Counted from the first letter of the stretch, positions 1 through 10,316 are shown. The stretch is 64,000 nucleotides of DNA from JAIOQJ01 sp963718635 (GCA_963718635.1 OY970367.1:124001-188000); one strand, 5' to 3'. The notes: a model not told the origin generated them from the sequence alone. Translations and numbers: made by a program.

Positions 1-254
1 TGCGAAAGCTGGCCGACTCGCTTAACGACAAGACTTGAATGAATGGTGTGAAATCTTCGCTTTAAAGCGGTTGGAACATTTAGCCCCGCTCCGCGCCAGT
101 CCAAGAGAATCAGCTCTCCGGGCAGCAAAAAGTGCACTCGGCTGGTCAGTGAACTATGATTAGATCGTGTGAATGGTGTGGATCTTGGAAAACTACCGCC
201 CGCCGGACTTTCGAGCCTGCACCATCAGTGAATGGATAACGCACGAGTAGAACG

Positions 255-467
255 TCATTCTTTAAGTAAGTCGGCATATACATCATCCGCTGGATTATCC
301 CAAACGGCTTTTAGCGAATTTTCGCTTGCGTGCGTCCAAAAGTTTTCTTCCTCGTCAGCCTCAGTCAACAATGCCGTTACCAGAACTCTAGTCCCTTCAA
401 CGAGAGTGACCTTCTCCGTCAGTTCAATTTTGCCATTGCGAACGATACCGCCAATCGTATTCAACAT
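255..467 (-). CDS. Solitary VapB/AbrB-like antitoxin
   Basis: A 70-residue protein. The ATG at 467 is chosen because AAGGAG lies 6 bases upstream; the open frame extends further 5' but that part contains the ribosome site itself. The N-terminal half (GGIVRNGKIEL, EGTRVLVTAL) resembles the swapped-hairpin DNA-binding part of AbrB/VapB-type antitoxins, and the acidic end (AVWDNPADDVYADLL) resembles the toxin-binding tail of such antitoxins. An ATG overlapping the stop codon opens only a 21-codon frame, so the expected PIN toxin partner is absent. Function as an orphan regulator or remnant is inference. Confidence 0.6.
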   Translation of the reverse strand: MLNTIGGIVRNGKIELTEKVTLVEGTRVLVTALLTEADEEENFWTHASENSLKAVWDNPADDVYADLLKE

Positions 468-508
468 CACATACTCCTTTACAGACGCACTTGCCGCCGA
501 CTCACAGT

Positions 509-1048
509 TCAAGAGCCTTTCAGCGCTTTTTGCCCAAATGTTACTCGCAAATTGTTTGCCTGCTGCCAGACTTTAGAATCGACCTCTAAGAAACTAATGA
601 GATTGCCAGTTGAAATGCCGAGTAGCGCTGCCGCTTCGCTTACCTTTGCTTGAACGGCTTCCAATACATCCAGAACCACACCGACGGCAGGCCAAAAACG
701 GGGGTCTTTGGCAGTCAGCCGCAATCGGCCATTCACAAGCGCTGGTGCATAGTCACAAAGCCCGGCAATTTGGTCAGGGGTGGGATCCGAAATCGGCTCG
801 CGCAGATCAAGGTAAAGTGCTTTCTTTAGCCGTCGAAGAGCTTTCGCTTTGTTTTGGTGCTGCGAACGGCTCTCTTCCGCGATAACAATTAAGCCGCTCG
901 GCAAGTGCCGTAGGCGCACCGCCGAGCTGGTTTTATTGCGCTTCTGGCCGCCAGGACCACTAGCGCGATAAGTGTCAACTTCACACTGCCTTAATAACTC
1001 AGGGTCACTTAGGATGGTCCATGCGCTTCGTGTGCTAACAATTTGCAT
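509..1048 (-). CDS. Class I release factor-like protein with GGQ motif
   Basis: About 179 residues from the ATG at 1048; an in-frame extension to 1138 is made of AT-rich short repeats (TTTGCAATT-like) and is unlikely to be translated. The motif [16 protein letters not shown] near the N-terminus is the peptidyl-tRNA hydrolysis loop of class I release factors. The protein lacks the codon-recognition domain of PrfA/PrfB, so it belongs to the short stand-alone group such as ArfB/YaeJ or PrfH-like proteins that release stalled ribosomes. The C-terminal 90 residues are alpha-helical-looking and not basic like the ArfB tail, so the exact subfamily is uncertain. No good ribosome site is visible at this start. 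Confidence 0.65.
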   Translation of the reverse strand: MQIVSTRSAWTILSDPELLRQCEVDTYRASGPGGQKRNKTSSAVRLRHLPSGLIVIAEESRSQHQNKAKALRRLKKALYLDLREPISDPTPDQIAGLCDYAPALVNGRLRLTAKDPRFWPAVGVVLDVLEAVQAKVSEAAALLGISTGNLISFLEVDSKVWQQANNLRVTFGQKALKGS

Positions 1049-1155
1049 TTTGCATTTTGCAATTGTCAATTTACAATTGGCTGAGTTCGTTACTGCCTCC
1101 ATAACGACCGTCCCATTATTGCAAATCGATAATTGCAAATTGCAAATTTAAAAAA

Positions 1156-2608
1156 CTAAACTTCCAGTTTCCACGGCGCCCGATACTCACGGCTGAGCAT
1201 CTTGTTCGCTTCGTCATCGCCGATAAACGTGTGTTCTTTCGGGTCCCACTTCAATTTTTTGCCGGTGCGCAAAGCAATCACGCCGAGGTGGCAGACAATG
1301 ACCGAGCTGGTGCCGACATCGACGTTGCAGATCGGCTTTTTGCCATTCTTGACGCACTCGAAGAAGTTTGCCATGTGCGAGGCATGCCGGGTCTCGTAAA
1401 GCATCGGGTCTTCCTTCAACGGCTCGCTGAGCAGCTTCGCATCGCTGGCGACGATCATGCCGCGGCTGACGAAGAGGTTGCCGCCTTCGCCGATGAACAG
1501 AACGCCGTTCTCGTCAGGGCCGACGGTTCGCGGCTTCGGCTGCTGGCCCTTGCCGGGAGGAAGCATCGGAACCTTGCCGTCCTTATTGAACATTTCGCCG
1601 GCATTGGTGCCGCCCCCGCTCATGGCGATGACTTTCGTGCCATTCGCGTAAGTGTATTGCACCTGGAATTTCGGATGCGTGTTGTATTCATTCGGCTGCT
1701 TCGAAGGAGCCTCCGCGCTGAGAACTTCGATCTCGGAAGGGCCGTTGCCGTCCATGTTGAGCGCCCATTGTGCGATGTCGAGATGGTGTGCGGCCCCAAT
1801 CCGTCATCTTGCCGCCGCTGTATTCGTAGAACCAGCGGAACTGATAGTGACAGTTGGTATGGTTGTCGTCTTTGTACAGATAGTCAACTTTGGCCGTCGG
1901 CCCGAGCCAGAAGTCCCAATTCAACCCTTCCGGGATCGGGGCCTTGGGTATCGGCCCGCTGACCGGGTTGCTGCCGATGCGACACTCGATGGACTTGATC
2001 TTGCCGATGCGGCCGCTTCGAACGAGTTCGGCCGCCAGGCGGAACATACCATTCATTTCCGAGCGCTGTTGGTTGCCGGTTTGGAAGGTGCGGCCAGTGT
2101 CCTTCACGGCCTTCTGCACCGCCAATGCTTCAGCCACCGTGAGCGTCAACGGCTTTTCGCAGTAGACGTCCTTGCCGCGCTTGAGCGCCTCGATGGCGAC
2201 CAGCGCGTGCCAATGGTCGGGCGTGGCGATCGTGACGGCGTTGATATTCTTGTCTTCGAGCAGTTGACGGTAATCGCTGTAGCCTTTGACGTCGGTGAAG
2301 CCGTCCTTCTTCATCATGTCCAGGGCGTTTTTCAAATGACGGGCATCGACGTCGCAGGCTGCTACGTAATTGCCGCCCACTTTCTTGGCTTCGCCATAAA
2401 TATGGCGACCACGGCTCTGCGGGCTGCCGATGCCGATGGCGCCCATGACCATCTTGTCGTTGGCGCCGACAGCCCGATTGGCGGTCGTTGCCTTCTCTTC
2501 AGCGGCTACGATTTGTTGAGCGTACCAGAGCGGGAGGCCGGCAGCCGTCAACCCACCGAGTGAGGTGGTGAGGAAGCCGCGGCGGGATAGAGTTCCGCGT
2601 TGCAACAT
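1156..2608 (-). CDS. Gfo/Idh/MocA family oxidoreductase, Tat-exported, frameshifted
   Basis: The N-terminus has a Tat signal ([12 protein letters not shown]) followed by a Rossmann domain with the family signature EKP in VYCEKPLTL. The reading frame breaks at about 1790: the segment GGKMTDWG should continue as [15 protein letters not shown], and this continuation is present one frame over. One extra base in the GGCC stretch explains the break. The downstream part (to 1156) carries the C-terminal sheet domain. Planctomycetes encode many such exported NAD(P)-dependent dehydrogenases, mostly of unknown sugar substrate. Whether the frameshift is real or a sequencing error cannot be told, but several neighbours have similar breaks. 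Confidence 0.85.
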
Positions 2609-2800
2609 ATAAGGGTTCCTTGGTGTGGAAAGGTTCTTCGCGAACGTGGTTATGATACCAAGTCAAACCAGAGCGATGAAGAATTTTCGATGTCTCAACG
2701 GGCCTTGCTGGAAGCATTTCACCGGTAATAGGAGCGAAACTTGCTAGGTTTTGTGCAAAAGTCAGAAAAGCTACTGGATTGGCCTGTCTACGGCACCAAT

Positions 2801-3238
2801 TCAAACCAGCAACGGGACAAAGCCTGCTTCACGAAAGTGCTTGTCGGTCGTAAGGGCATCGTTTAAGCCAAGTAAGTTCATCTCGCAGAAACTAAAACAA
2901 TCCGTGAACGACCAATCTTGATCGTGTCGCTTCAGAAAGAAACGCTTCGTCTGTTCGAAGCGATCGGGGTCCATCCACTCGATTCGGCAAGCGGTGGATG
3001 TCGAAACCCTTGTGAAAAAAGACTCGACCAAATGTCCATGTCCGCGAGCCTTGAGTAAAGTTGCCGTTTCATCAAGAATATAGTCGGTTGTAACAAATCG
3101 TTGACGTGCCGGGGCGGCAGCGTTAAGGATGCGCTTGGCGCGTGCATGCATCGGGTCGCGCTGCACCAACAGGGCATAGAATCCGCTGGTGTCCACGAAC
3201 GTCTCAGTCCCCGTAGACGATTTCGTCGATTTCTTCAT
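2801..3238 (-). CDS. PIN-domain toxin (VapC-like)
   Basis: A 145-residue PIN ribonuclease. The first acidic residue lies in FVDTSGFYALL, a conserved Glu in LDETATLL, and the C-terminal acidic residues in DWSFTDCFSF and NDALTTDKHF, in the expected order for the Mg-binding site. PIN toxins cut tRNA or rRNA when not bound by antitoxin. The start overlaps the end of the upstream antitoxin gene by 35 bases, the usual antitoxin-first order, so the pair is co-transcribed. Confidence 0.8.
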   Translation of the reverse strand: MKKSTKSSTGTETFVDTSGFYALLVQRDPMHARAKRILNAAAPARQRFVTTDYILDETATLLKARGHGHLVESFFTRVSTSTACRIEWMDPDRFEQTKRFFLKRHDQDWSFTDCFSFCEMNLLGLNDALTTDKHFREAGFVPLLV

Positions 3239-3440
3239 TGCTTAAAGCCTTTCCATCGGTGACGGCGAGTTGGTCGAGCGAGTAAAACGGATCATCCGAA
3301 TTTACGTGTGGGGTACGAATAGGCTCCAAGTGCATGACCGGCTTGCCGCGATAGGTGACGACCAACCTTTGGCCGTTCTGCACCTTTCGGATGATTGCCT
3401 CTGCCTCACGTCGGAACTGAAGAATGGAAACTTGGTTCAT
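3204..3440 (-). CDS. Type II antitoxin, Phd/YefM-like
   Basis: A 78-residue protein starting MNQVSILQFRREAEAIIRKV and containing QRLVVTYRGKPVMHL, the typical Phd/YefM N-terminal fold that binds operator DNA. The acidic tail (ALSNEEIDEIVYGD) would bind and block the PIN toxin encoded by the overlapping downstream gene. Autoregulation of the operon is expected for this family but no operator was identified. The start codon is preceded by an AAAAGGA-like ribosome site. Confidence 0.75.
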   Translation of the reverse strand: MNQVSILQFRREAEAIIRKVQNGQRLVVTYRGKPVMHLEPIRTPHVNSDDPFYSLDQLAVTDGKALSNEEIDEIVYGD

Positions 3441-3581
3441 TGGCCTATCCTTTTGACGTTGAAGTTGATGTTCAAGTTTACCAATTTAGTTGCATAGAGG
3501 CTAGGGTAAAAGCTACTATGTGTGGATCGCGATCGCCGGCGTATTAAAGAAACCTTGTATTCGGGCCGTCAATCCGATCAA

Positions 3582-4329
3582 ATGAATCACATGAATACGT
3601 TGCTTCCCCAACCGCCGAGCCGGAAGATCGTCTATCCCGAAAGCGATGGTGAGCCCATTGCCGAAAACACTTTACAATTTCGCTGGATTGTCACCATCCA
3701 AGGCGGCATCGATTCGGCGTTTAAAGATGATCCGAAGGTCTTCGTGGCGGGCGATCTTCTTTGGTATCCGGTCGAAGGCGATCCCACCATTCGCATTGCT
3801 CCGGACACAATGGTCGCCTTCGGGCGACCGAAGGGCGATCGCGGCTCGTACCTTCAATGGCGCGAAGAAGGAATCGCGCCTCAGGTCGTGTTCGAAGTTC
3901 TTTCGCCCGGCAATCGCAGCGCCGAGATGATCCGCAAATTTCAGTTCTACGAACACTACGGCGTTGAGGAATATTACATCTACGACCCGGACCGAATCCG
4001 GCTCGAAGGCTTCATCCGCAACGGGGGCGCTCTGGTCGAAATACCCGAAATGAATGGCTGGCGCTTGCCTCGGCTGGGCATCCGCTTCGACATGGACGGC
4101 GACGAATTAGTGATCTACGGGCCCGACAATCGCCGTTTCCTGACATTCCTGGAACTCAACCAGGAAAGAGACAAACAAACTGGTTTGGTCGAAGAAGAGC
4201 GCCTTGGCCCGGTTGCAAGCGCAAGGGCGGGCGGAGAAAGCCACCAAATTGGCGGAAAAGGCCGAGGAACGGGCAGCGCGGTTGGCGGAGCAGTTGCGTA
4301 AGCTCGGCCTGGAGCCGGATGAAAGTTAG
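3582..4329 (+). CDS. Uma2 family putative nuclease, frameshifted near the C-terminus
   Basis: Starts at ATG 3582 (a second ATG follows at 3591). The core (DLLWYPVEGDPTIRIAPD, VVFEVLSPGNRS, KFQFYEHYGVEEYYIYDP) matches Uma2/DUF820 proteins, which have a PD-(D/E)XK-like fold; acidic residues and the EVLSP strand fit that active site. These proteins are abundant in cyanobacteria and planctomycetes and their role is unknown. From about 4200 the normal coiled-coil tail (KATKLAEKAEERAARL) is found in another frame and ends at 4329, so the given frame is broken by one base near the end. Confidence 0.75.
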
Positions 4330-4533
4330 ACTACATCGTATCGCTTGCATGCGATAAAACTAAAAAGGCTGGTATACCGAGCCAATCTATTTTTGCAAGG
4401 TATTCGATAATCGAAGCCGTTGCCTTCGAACATTACTTCGATCTGCCCGGCGGCAATAAACAGGAATAAAGGAGGGGACTCGCCTTTCCTGGCGTTCCAT
4501 ATTGAGATCCAATTGGCCAAGGAGGGCCTGTCA

Positions 4534-5403
4534 ATGTTTTGTTCCATTCGCTTGATGCTGGTCTGTGCATTTTCTTTTCTGCCTTTTGCCGCTTGGGCTG
4601 AAGAGTTTGCGGGCATCAAGCTCGATAAAGGAGTGACCTACAGCCGCATTGGAAGAAACCAGAATTTGTGCATGGATATCGCCTCGCCGACGGCCAAAGG
4701 CGTTTATCCAGCCGTCATCTGCGTCCACGGCGGCGCGTGGCGCATGGGCAACCGCGAAGAAATGCAACGTTGGATCGAACTGCTTGCCTCGGAAGGTTAT
4801 GTGGCGGCTTCCATCAGCTATCGTCTTATCCCGGAAGCGCACTTTCCCGATCCGATAGCCGACTGCAAAACGGCCGTACGCTTCTTGCGGGCCAATGCCG
4901 AAAAATTTCAGATCGATGCGAACAAGATCGGCGCGATTGGCTACTCGGCTGGCGGACATCTCGTCTGCCTGCTCGGCACAACGAACAAGTCCGCCGGATT
5001 TGATGGCTCGGAGTATCCGGAACAGTCATCGAGAGTCCAGGCGGTTGTCAGCTATTTCGGGCCGACCAATCTGGAGTTCTACGGCAACGATGAGTCCGCC
5101 CAGAACGCAATCTTCGAGCCGTTGCTGGGCGCACGCTATAAGGATAAACCGGAACTTTATCGGAAGGCGTCGCCGCTCTCCTACGTGTCCAAGGACGCTC
5201 CTCCCTTCCTTTTCTTGCACGGAACCAAGGATTGGCTGGTGCCGATCGAACAATCGCGCCAGATGAATCGCAAGTTGAAAGAGTTAGGCGTAAAATCGCA
5301 GGTGGTCGAAATCGAAGGAGCCTCGCATGGCTTTACCGGCGCCGATAATCGCCGAACGACCGAGGCGACACTGAAATTTTTAGCGGAGACGTTGAAAAAA
5401 TGA
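4534..5403 (+). CDS. Secreted alpha/beta hydrolase (esterase/lipase, BD-FAE-like)
   Basis: Start at ATG 4534, with AAGGAGG 8 bases upstream. A signal peptide (MFCSIRLMLVCAFSFLPFAAWA) directs export. The oxyanion-hole motif HGGAWRMG, the nucleophile elbow GYSAGG, the acid in HGTKDWLVP and the histidine in GASHGF form a complete Ser-Asp-His triad. Length of about 289 residues is normal for this group, which deacetylates or de-esterifies carbohydrates and small esters. Similar proteins are common in planctomycete sulfatase and carbohydrate gene sets; the substrate is not evident here. Confidence 0.85.
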   Translation: MFCSIRLMLVCAFSFLPFAAWAEEFAGIKLDKGVTYSRIGRNQNLCMDIASPTAKGVYPAVICVHGGAWRMGNREEMQRWIELLASEGYVAASISYRLIPEAHFPDPIADCKTAVRFLRANAEKFQIDANKIGAIGYSAGGHLVCLLGTTNKSAGFDGSEYPEQSSRVQAVVSYFGPTNLEFYGNDESAQNAIFEPLLGARYKDKPELYRKASPLSYVSKDAPPFLFLHGTKDWLVPIEQSRQMNRKLKELGVKSQVVEIEGASHGFTGADNRRTTEATLKFLAETLKK

Positions 5404-5660
5404 TCGCTGCAGAAGCATCGCCAAGAACATTCGAGCAAGCGGCCAAGGTTGTGGGAATGCTGCTGCTCGCGGGTTATCTCCTGTTTGTGCACGGTTGCCA
5501 TTCGACGGCCGATACCGAACTGCGGCTGATTGTGGAGATGGAAGCGACTTGGCGCGAGCCAATGTTTATTGACGAGTAATGACATAAGCGTTCGACCCTC
5601 GGCAGCTTGCGATGCCCGGCCTGACTGCGCCGTCCAGCACACGCGCGGTCCTGTAAGCGC

Positions 5661-5762
5661 TGCGCAAAAAGCCTTCGCGTCGGGGCCAACGGGTTCTGAC
5701 ATCGCGCGTTTTCCCACGAATTTCTCGGGAAAGCCCTTGTGGAAATATTTCCAGAAGAGTCG
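5661..5762 (+). repeat. Duplicated intergenic segment, copy 1
   Basis: Similar to 5860-5956. Both begin with a GCGCAA...GCCTTCGC block, pass through GGTTCTGA, TCGCGCGTTTTCCC and a TCTCGGG block, and end in GGAAATATTTCC with a nearby GAAG. The copies differ by scattered substitutions and small gaps, so the duplication is not recent. Confidence 0.6.
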
Positions 5763-5859
5763 GTGAAAACCATGACGAGACTGGTTTGAGGGCGCATCGG
5801 GTTGGCCGCGACGCGAACGCTTCGCGCAGCGGAGCGTCTCTTCGCGATAAGTGCTCCGC

Positions 5860-5956
5860 TGCGCAAGGCCTTCGCATCGCGGCTAGCAGGTTCTGAATTT
5901 TCATCGCGCGTTTTCCCTGGATTTTCTCGGGTTTGACCTTCAGGAAATATTTCCCG
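5860..5956 (+). repeat. Duplicated intergenic segment, copy 2
   Basis: Second copy of the 5661-5762 segment, in the same orientation. The shared GGAAATATTTCC core is itself palindromic. Confidence 0.6.
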
Positions 5957-6312
5957 AAGGTTGAATTCATATCGCCGTCTAGGGCTTCAACGCCAATAAA
6001 CCATGACAAAACAATGGTGGCAAAAAGATGGGAAAAACTCCGCAACAGTTTCATTTTTTTTTGCCGACATCTTTTTGAAATTGCTTCGTTCATACCGCAA
6101 TCGGAATTGCGCGTTTCCAATAGCCTCGACGACCCGTTATGCGGCAGAACCTCAACGAGATAGCGCTTCTTCGAAATCTCACATATTAGCTTAGGCGCGC
6201 TGTTTTCGGAAAATCGTTTTGGAAGCATCCATATCGCATGGCTGCGAGCAACGGCCTTGCGAATTGGAAGGCCGTTATCGAGCGCCTTATAGAATACGCA
6301 CGGAGGAACATT

Positions 6313-7327
6313 ATGCTGGTTGTCATGCAGGCCGGGGCGTCGCCCGAACAGATTGCTGATGTTATCGAAGCCGTGCGCTCGCTGAATCTAACCGCCCATC
6401 CGCTGCCCGGCGCCATGCGCACCGCCATTGGCATCACGGGGAACACCGGCGCTGTAGATGCAAGAACGCTCGAGTTTTTAGCCGGGGTGAAGGAGTGCAT
6501 TCGCGTCACCAAACCCTTCAAACTCGCCAGCCGGGAAATGCATGCGGCGGATACCTCGGTTCCCTTGGCGATGACGACAGTCGGCCCGAACACGTTCACG
6601 ATGATCGCCGGGCCCTGCTCGGTCGAAAACGAAGCGATGATCCAGCAAACGGCCGAGTTTCTCGTGGAGAACGGGGTCAAGCTCATGCGTGCGGGGGCGT
6701 TCAAGCCGCGCAGCAGTCCTTATTCTTTTCAGGGAATGGGCGTCGAGGGGTTGGAAATCCTCAAGCGTGTGCGCAAGCGGACGGGCGTCGGCATCGTGAC
6801 GGAATTACTGGACACTGACAATGCCGATGCCGTCGAAGAGGCGGCCGACATCATCCAGATCGGCACGCGGAACATGCAGAACTTCGCGTTGCTTAAACGG
6901 GCCGGGATGGCCCGGAAACCGGTTCTGCTGAAGCGAGGCATGAGCGCTACGTTGGAAGAGTGGCTGATGGCCGCTGAATACATCATGGCTGGGGGCAATT
7001 ATCAGGTGATTCTCTGCGAACGCGGCATCCGCACTTTCTCGGACCACAGCCGTAATACGCTCGACCTCTCCGTCATTCCGCCGTGCAAGGCACTCTCTCA
7101 CCTGCCCATTATGATCGATCCGAGTCACGCCACCGGGAAGCGCAACTATGTGCCGGCGATGGCGCTCGCTTCGCTTGCCGCCGGCGCCGACGGCCTGCTC
7201 ATCGAGATCCATCCGACGCCGGATAAGGCGATGTCCGATGGCGCAATCGCTCGATTTCGCCGGCTTCAAAAAGCTGCTGGAATCACTGCGGGCGTTAGCA
7301 ACGCCTCTGGAGCGGAAGCTGAACTGA
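6313..7327 (+). CDS. aroF: 3-deoxy-7-phosphoheptulonate (DAHP) synthase, type I-beta
   Basis: Catalyses the first step of the shikimate pathway, joining phosphoenolpyruvate and erythrose 4-phosphate. Start at ATG 6313 with GGAGG 7 bases upstream. A short N-terminal ferredoxin-like regulatory domain (about residues 1-70) precedes the TIM barrel. Diagnostic stretches are IAGPCSVEN, GAFKPRSSPYSFQG, GTRNMQNF, LKRGMSAT, CERGIRTF and IDPSHATGKR, which carry the PEP and metal ligands. At about 7240 the frame breaks: the expected end (QSLDFAGFKKLLESL, then a stop at 7327) lies in the next frame, so one base is missing. The gene stands alone. Confidence 0.9.
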
Positions 7328-7398
7328 AGACACCAAGCTCGATGCGTTGTCCCGCTTGGGGTGCGACTACAGATGCTAGCGGAATGTGGAATGAAAAT

Positions 7399-7466
7399 GG
7401 CAAAAAAATGTTGGCAAAAATATAAAACCAAATCTTTTTCGATATTTTTGCCAACATCTTTTTGCC
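7399..7466. repeat. 25-bp inverted repeat, GGCAAAAA-type palindrome
   Basis: Arms 7399-7423 and 7442-7466 are complementary over 25 bases with one mismatch, separated by 18 bases. The core is ATGTTGGCAAAAATAT. A degenerate relative lies at about 6011-6080, so it is a dispersed palindromic element and not just a terminator, although it sits between two convergent genes and could act as one for both strands. Confidence 0.75.
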
Positions 7467-7535
7467 AAGTTCTTCAATTGCTTGGCAAAGAATTACGGAA
7501 CGCGGCAGCTTACGCTGCTCGGCTCGCCAGCTTCG

Positions 7536-7844
7536 TTAATACGCCCGCATATAGCGCGTCACGTAATCGGTGAGCAACAGCACGAACATGATGCCGAGCC
7601 AGAAGAGGCCGGAGCCGACGACGAGCCAGGTGAGGCGCTCGGCTTCCTTCAAGTGCATGAAGTAGTAGCCGAGCAACGAGGCCTGGACGGCGGCGATCAG
7701 CAGGTTAAAGAAGATCGCATTAGCGCCGAGATTGAGAAACGAAACGCCGATCGCCACAAAGATCAGGGCGGCGATGACGAAGAAGATGGCGAAGTAGCCG
7801 CTGGTGGCTGCCGGAAGATCGTTGTCCGTATGTTGTTCGTTCAT
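7536..7844 (-). CDS. Cytochrome c oxidase subunit IV, caa3-type
   Basis: About 102 residues from the ATG at 7844, which has GGGAG 8 bases upstream. It contains three membrane segments (AIFFVIAALIFVAIGVSFL, FNLLIAAVQASLLGYYFMHL, GLFWLGIMFVLLLTDYV). The FFNLLIAAVQASLLGYYFMHLKE block is typical of the small COX4/CtaF-like subunit of bacterial heme-copper oxidases. It is the last gene of the respiratory operon, 11 bases after subunit III. The role is assembly or stability of the oxidase; it carries no cofactor ligands. Confidence 0.85.
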   Translation of the reverse strand: MNEQHTDNDLPAATSGYFAIFFVIAALIFVAIGVSFLNLGANAIFFNLLIAAVQASLLGYYFMHLKEAERLTWLVVGSGLFWLGIMFVLLLTDYVTRYMRAY

Positions 7845-7855
7845 CAACGTCTCCC

Positions 7856-8575
7856 TTATAGATGCAATTGACCAATGCTGTGCGGTCCGGCGCAGTAGAG
7901 AATGGCCATCAGCACGAACCACACCATATCGACGAAGTGCCAATAGAGGCTGGTCACTTCGACGTAGACGTAGCGATCGCGCGGGATGAAGTAACCGCGC
8001 CGGGCGAGGATATAGATCCAGCCGATGAGGCCGATGCCGACGATCATATGGAGAACATGCAGGCCGGTCATGATGTAGTAAAACATGAAGAAGAGTTGCA
8101 CGTGGGCGGCGTTCGCGTGATCTTTATGTTCGACTTCGACGGCCGGGCTTGGCTCGGAGCCGACGGGCGTGTTGAACAGGGCGCCGGGAATCAAATGTTC
8201 CTGGTAGTCAAGGTAATACTCGCGTGCTTTGAAGCACATGAAGGCCAGGCCGAAGAAGATTGTCCACAGTAGGTACTTCTTCAGGGCGTCCTGCCGATTC
8301 GCATGAGCGGCATGGATGGCCAGCGTAATGGTAAGCGAGCTGGTGAGCAGCAACAAGGAGTTGATGCCTCCGATCAGCACGTTCAGCTTGCTGCTGCCGA
8401 CGAGGAAATCGGCGGGATACCAGATGCGGTAAGCGGTGTAGGCGACGAACAAGCCGCCGAAGAACATCGCCTCCGTAACAAGGAACGCCCACATCCCCAG
8501 CCGGGCTGAGCCGTGCTGTTGCTCCATGTTGTCGAAATGGTGACAGAGCACCCCGGTGGAATCAGCCGACGACAT
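7856..8575 (-). CDS. ctaE: Cytochrome c oxidase subunit III
   Basis: A 239-residue protein with about five membrane helices. Family features are [17 protein letters not shown] near the N-terminus, [11 protein letters not shown] and the C-terminal [13 protein letters not shown]. The subunit is embedded next to subunit I and helps proton entry and turnover stability. Its start overlaps the end of the subunit I gene by 14 bases, so translation is likely coupled. A hydrophilic insert of about 40 residues sits between helices 3 and 4 ([19 protein letters not shown]). Confidence 0.93.
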   Translation of the reverse strand: MSSADSTGVLCHHFDNMEQQHGSARLGMWAFLVTEAMFFGGLFVAYTAYRIWYPADFLVGSSKLNVLIGGINSLLLLTSSLTITLAIHAAHANRQDALKKYLLWTIFFGLAFMCFKAREYYLDYQEHLIPGALFNTPVGSEPSPAVEVEHKDHANAAHVQLFFMFYYIMTGLHVLHMIVGIGLIGWIYILARRGYFIPRDRYVYVEVTSLYWHFVDMVWFVLMAILYCAGPHSIGQLHL

Positions 8576-10316
8576 GCGTCTGCTCCTTCTTCACGAGTTC
8601 GCCATTCACGTCGTGCGGATAGTCGTACTGGACCCGTTCGCCGTTCACAAATTCCGGCCGTGGTGCACTGGGCAGCGCGTATTCGTAAGGCCCTTCGACG
8701 ACGACCGGCATCGTTTCAAAGTTATGCACCGGCGGCGGCGAAGGCGTCTGCCATTCCAGGCCGGTGGCGCCCCACGGGTTCGGGCCTGCCTTCTTGCCGT
8801 AGAAGAGCGAGTGAATCAAGTAGGTGAACGGCAGAATGTAGGCGGCCATCAGAATCGAAGCGCCGGCTGAGGACATTACATTCATCACTTGGAATTCGGG
8901 CGGATAAGCGTGATATCGCCGAGGCATTCCCATGTAGCCAATGATGAACTGCGGCACAAAGGTAAGGAAGAAGCCGATGAACATGATCATGGCAGCCATA
9001 CGGCCCCACCAGTCGGAGTACATCCGCCCGGTGATCTTGGGCCACCAGAAGTGGATGCCGGCGAAGTAGGCCATCACCATGCCGCCCACCATCACGAAGT
9101 GGAAGTGGGCGATAACGAAGTAGGTGTCGTGCAGATGCCGATCCGTGCCCAGAACGGCGAGGAACAAACCGGTCAAGCCGCCGACCGTGAACATCGAAAT
9201 AAAGCCGAGCGAATAAAGCATCGGCGGCGAAAACGTGATCGAGCCGCGGTAGAGCGTGGCCGACCAGTTGAACACCTTGATAGCCGAGGGCACGGCGACG
9301 AGCATGCTCAAGAGCGAAAAAACAAGAGCCAAGTAATAGCCTTCGCCCGCCACGAACATATGGTGGCCCCAGACGAGGAAGCCGACGACGGCAATGCCGA
9401 CGCTCGACCATGCCACGGCTTTGTAGCCAAATATATTCTTGCGTGAGAAGCAGGTGAGCACTTCGCTGATAATACCCATGCCGGGCAGAATCATGATGTA
9501 AACGGCCGGGTGCGAATAGAACCAGAACATATGCTGGAACAAGAGCGGATCGCCTTCGAGCGCGGGATCGAAGATGCCGATCTGGAAAATCCGTTCCACT
9601 GCCAGCAGCGCCACGGTGACGGCTAATACGGGGGTCGCCAGCAGCATGATCAAGCTGGTGGCATACATGGCCCAAACGAAGAGCGGCAGGCGGAACCACG
9701 TCATGCCCGGCGCGCGCATCCGGTGGACGGTGACGATGATGTTCAAGCCCGTGAGGATCGACGAGAAGCCAGCAATGAATATCGCGATGGCGACCGGCAC
9801 CACACTTGTCGGCGACTTAGCGCTGTACGGCGGATAGAGGGTCCAGCCGGTGTCGACGCCGCCGGAGAGCAAGGCCCAGATGGCGCAACTACCGCCAGCC
9901 ATGTAGATGTACCAGCTAAGCAAATTGAGCTTGGGGAACGCCAGATCGCGGGCGCCGACCATCAGGGGAATAAGGAAGTTGCCGAGTACGCCGGGCACCA
10001 CGGGAACCAGGAACAGGAACACCATAACGATGCCGTGGGCGGAGAAGACCTTGTTGTACTGGTCGGGCGTGAGCATCCCGTAAGGCGAGATCAGGTTGTA
10101 GCGAATCAACGCCGCCGCCAAGCCGCCGATCGCGAAGAACGCGGTGACGGAGACGAGGTAGAGCAGGCCGATCCGCTTGTGATCGACGGTGAAGAGCCAC
10201 GACTTCCAGCCATAGCCGGCAGTAAGGTAATTCTCCCCCGAGGCCGTGGTAGTCGGCAGATGATGATCGGCTTGGCCCGATCCGACACCGGTATGCAGAG
10301 CGCTGATGGTACTCAT
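8562..10316 (-). CDS. ctaD: Cytochrome c oxidase subunit I, A2-type heme-copper oxidase
   Basis: A 584-residue, 12-helix catalytic subunit that reduces O2 at a heme-Cu(B) centre and pumps protons. The Cu(B) histidines are in YSHPAVYI and WGHHMF, with the His-linked Tyr in HPAVY; the heme ligands are in SAHGIVMVF and [11 protein letters not shown]. The YSHPA motif, in place of GHPEVY, marks the A2 subtype that uses a Tyr-Ser pair instead of the D-channel Glu, as in caa3 enzymes. Start ATG at 10316 overlaps the subunit II stop (ATGA). The operon context with the ACIII genes supports an ACIII-caa3 supercomplex. Confidence 0.95.
   Translation of the reverse strand: MSTISALHTGVGSGQADHHLPTTTASGENYLTAGYGWKSWLFTVDHKRIGLLYLVSVTAFFAIGGLAAALIRYNLISPYGMLTPDQYNKVFSAHGIVMVFLFLVPVVPGVLGNFLIPLMVGARDLAFPKLNLLSWYIYMAGGSCAIWALLSGGVDTGWTLYPPYSAKSPTSVVPVAIAIFIAGFSSILTGLNIIVTVHRMRAPGMTWFRLPLFVWAMYATSLIMLLATPVLAVTVALLAVERIFQIGIFDPALEGDPLLFQHMFWFYSHPAVYIMILPGMGIISEVLTCFSRKNIFGYKAVAWSSVGIAVVGFLVWGHHMFVAGEGYYLALVFSLLSMLVAVPSAIKVFNWSATLYRGSITFSPPMLYSLGFISMFTVGGLTGLFLAVLGTDRHLHDTYFVIAHFHFVMVGGMVMAYFAGIHFWWPKITGRMYSDWWGRMAAMIMFIGFFLTFVPQFIIGYMGMPRRYHAYPPEFQVMNVMSSAGASILMAAYILPFTYLIHSLFYGKKAGPNPWGATGLEWQTPSPPPVHNFETMPVVVEGPYEYALPSAPRPEFVNGERVQYDYPHDVNGELVKKEQTHVVG

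Larger units (their letters stand above)
5404..6312 (+). other. Intergenic region with diverged duplicated segments
   Basis: About 0.9 kb with no gene I can support. It holds two copies of a roughly 100-bp segment (5661-5762 and 5860-5956) sharing GCGCGTTTTCCC, TTTCTCGGG and GGAAATATTTCC. Near 6011-6080 there is a degenerate relative of the GGCAAAAAGATG palindrome that is seen again after the DAHP synthase gene. Several open frames run through but show no family features. Confidence 0.6.

Noticed and set aside
3..38. Open frame at the left edge ending in TGA at 36-38 (RKLADSLNDKT)
   Set aside because: It may be the end of a gene that starts outside the window, but eleven residues are too few to support a call.
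8889..9446. Long plus-strand open frames across the oxidase and ACIII genes
   Set aside because: They are antisense to well-supported genes and are rich in His, Asp and Glu because of the complementary codon bias.
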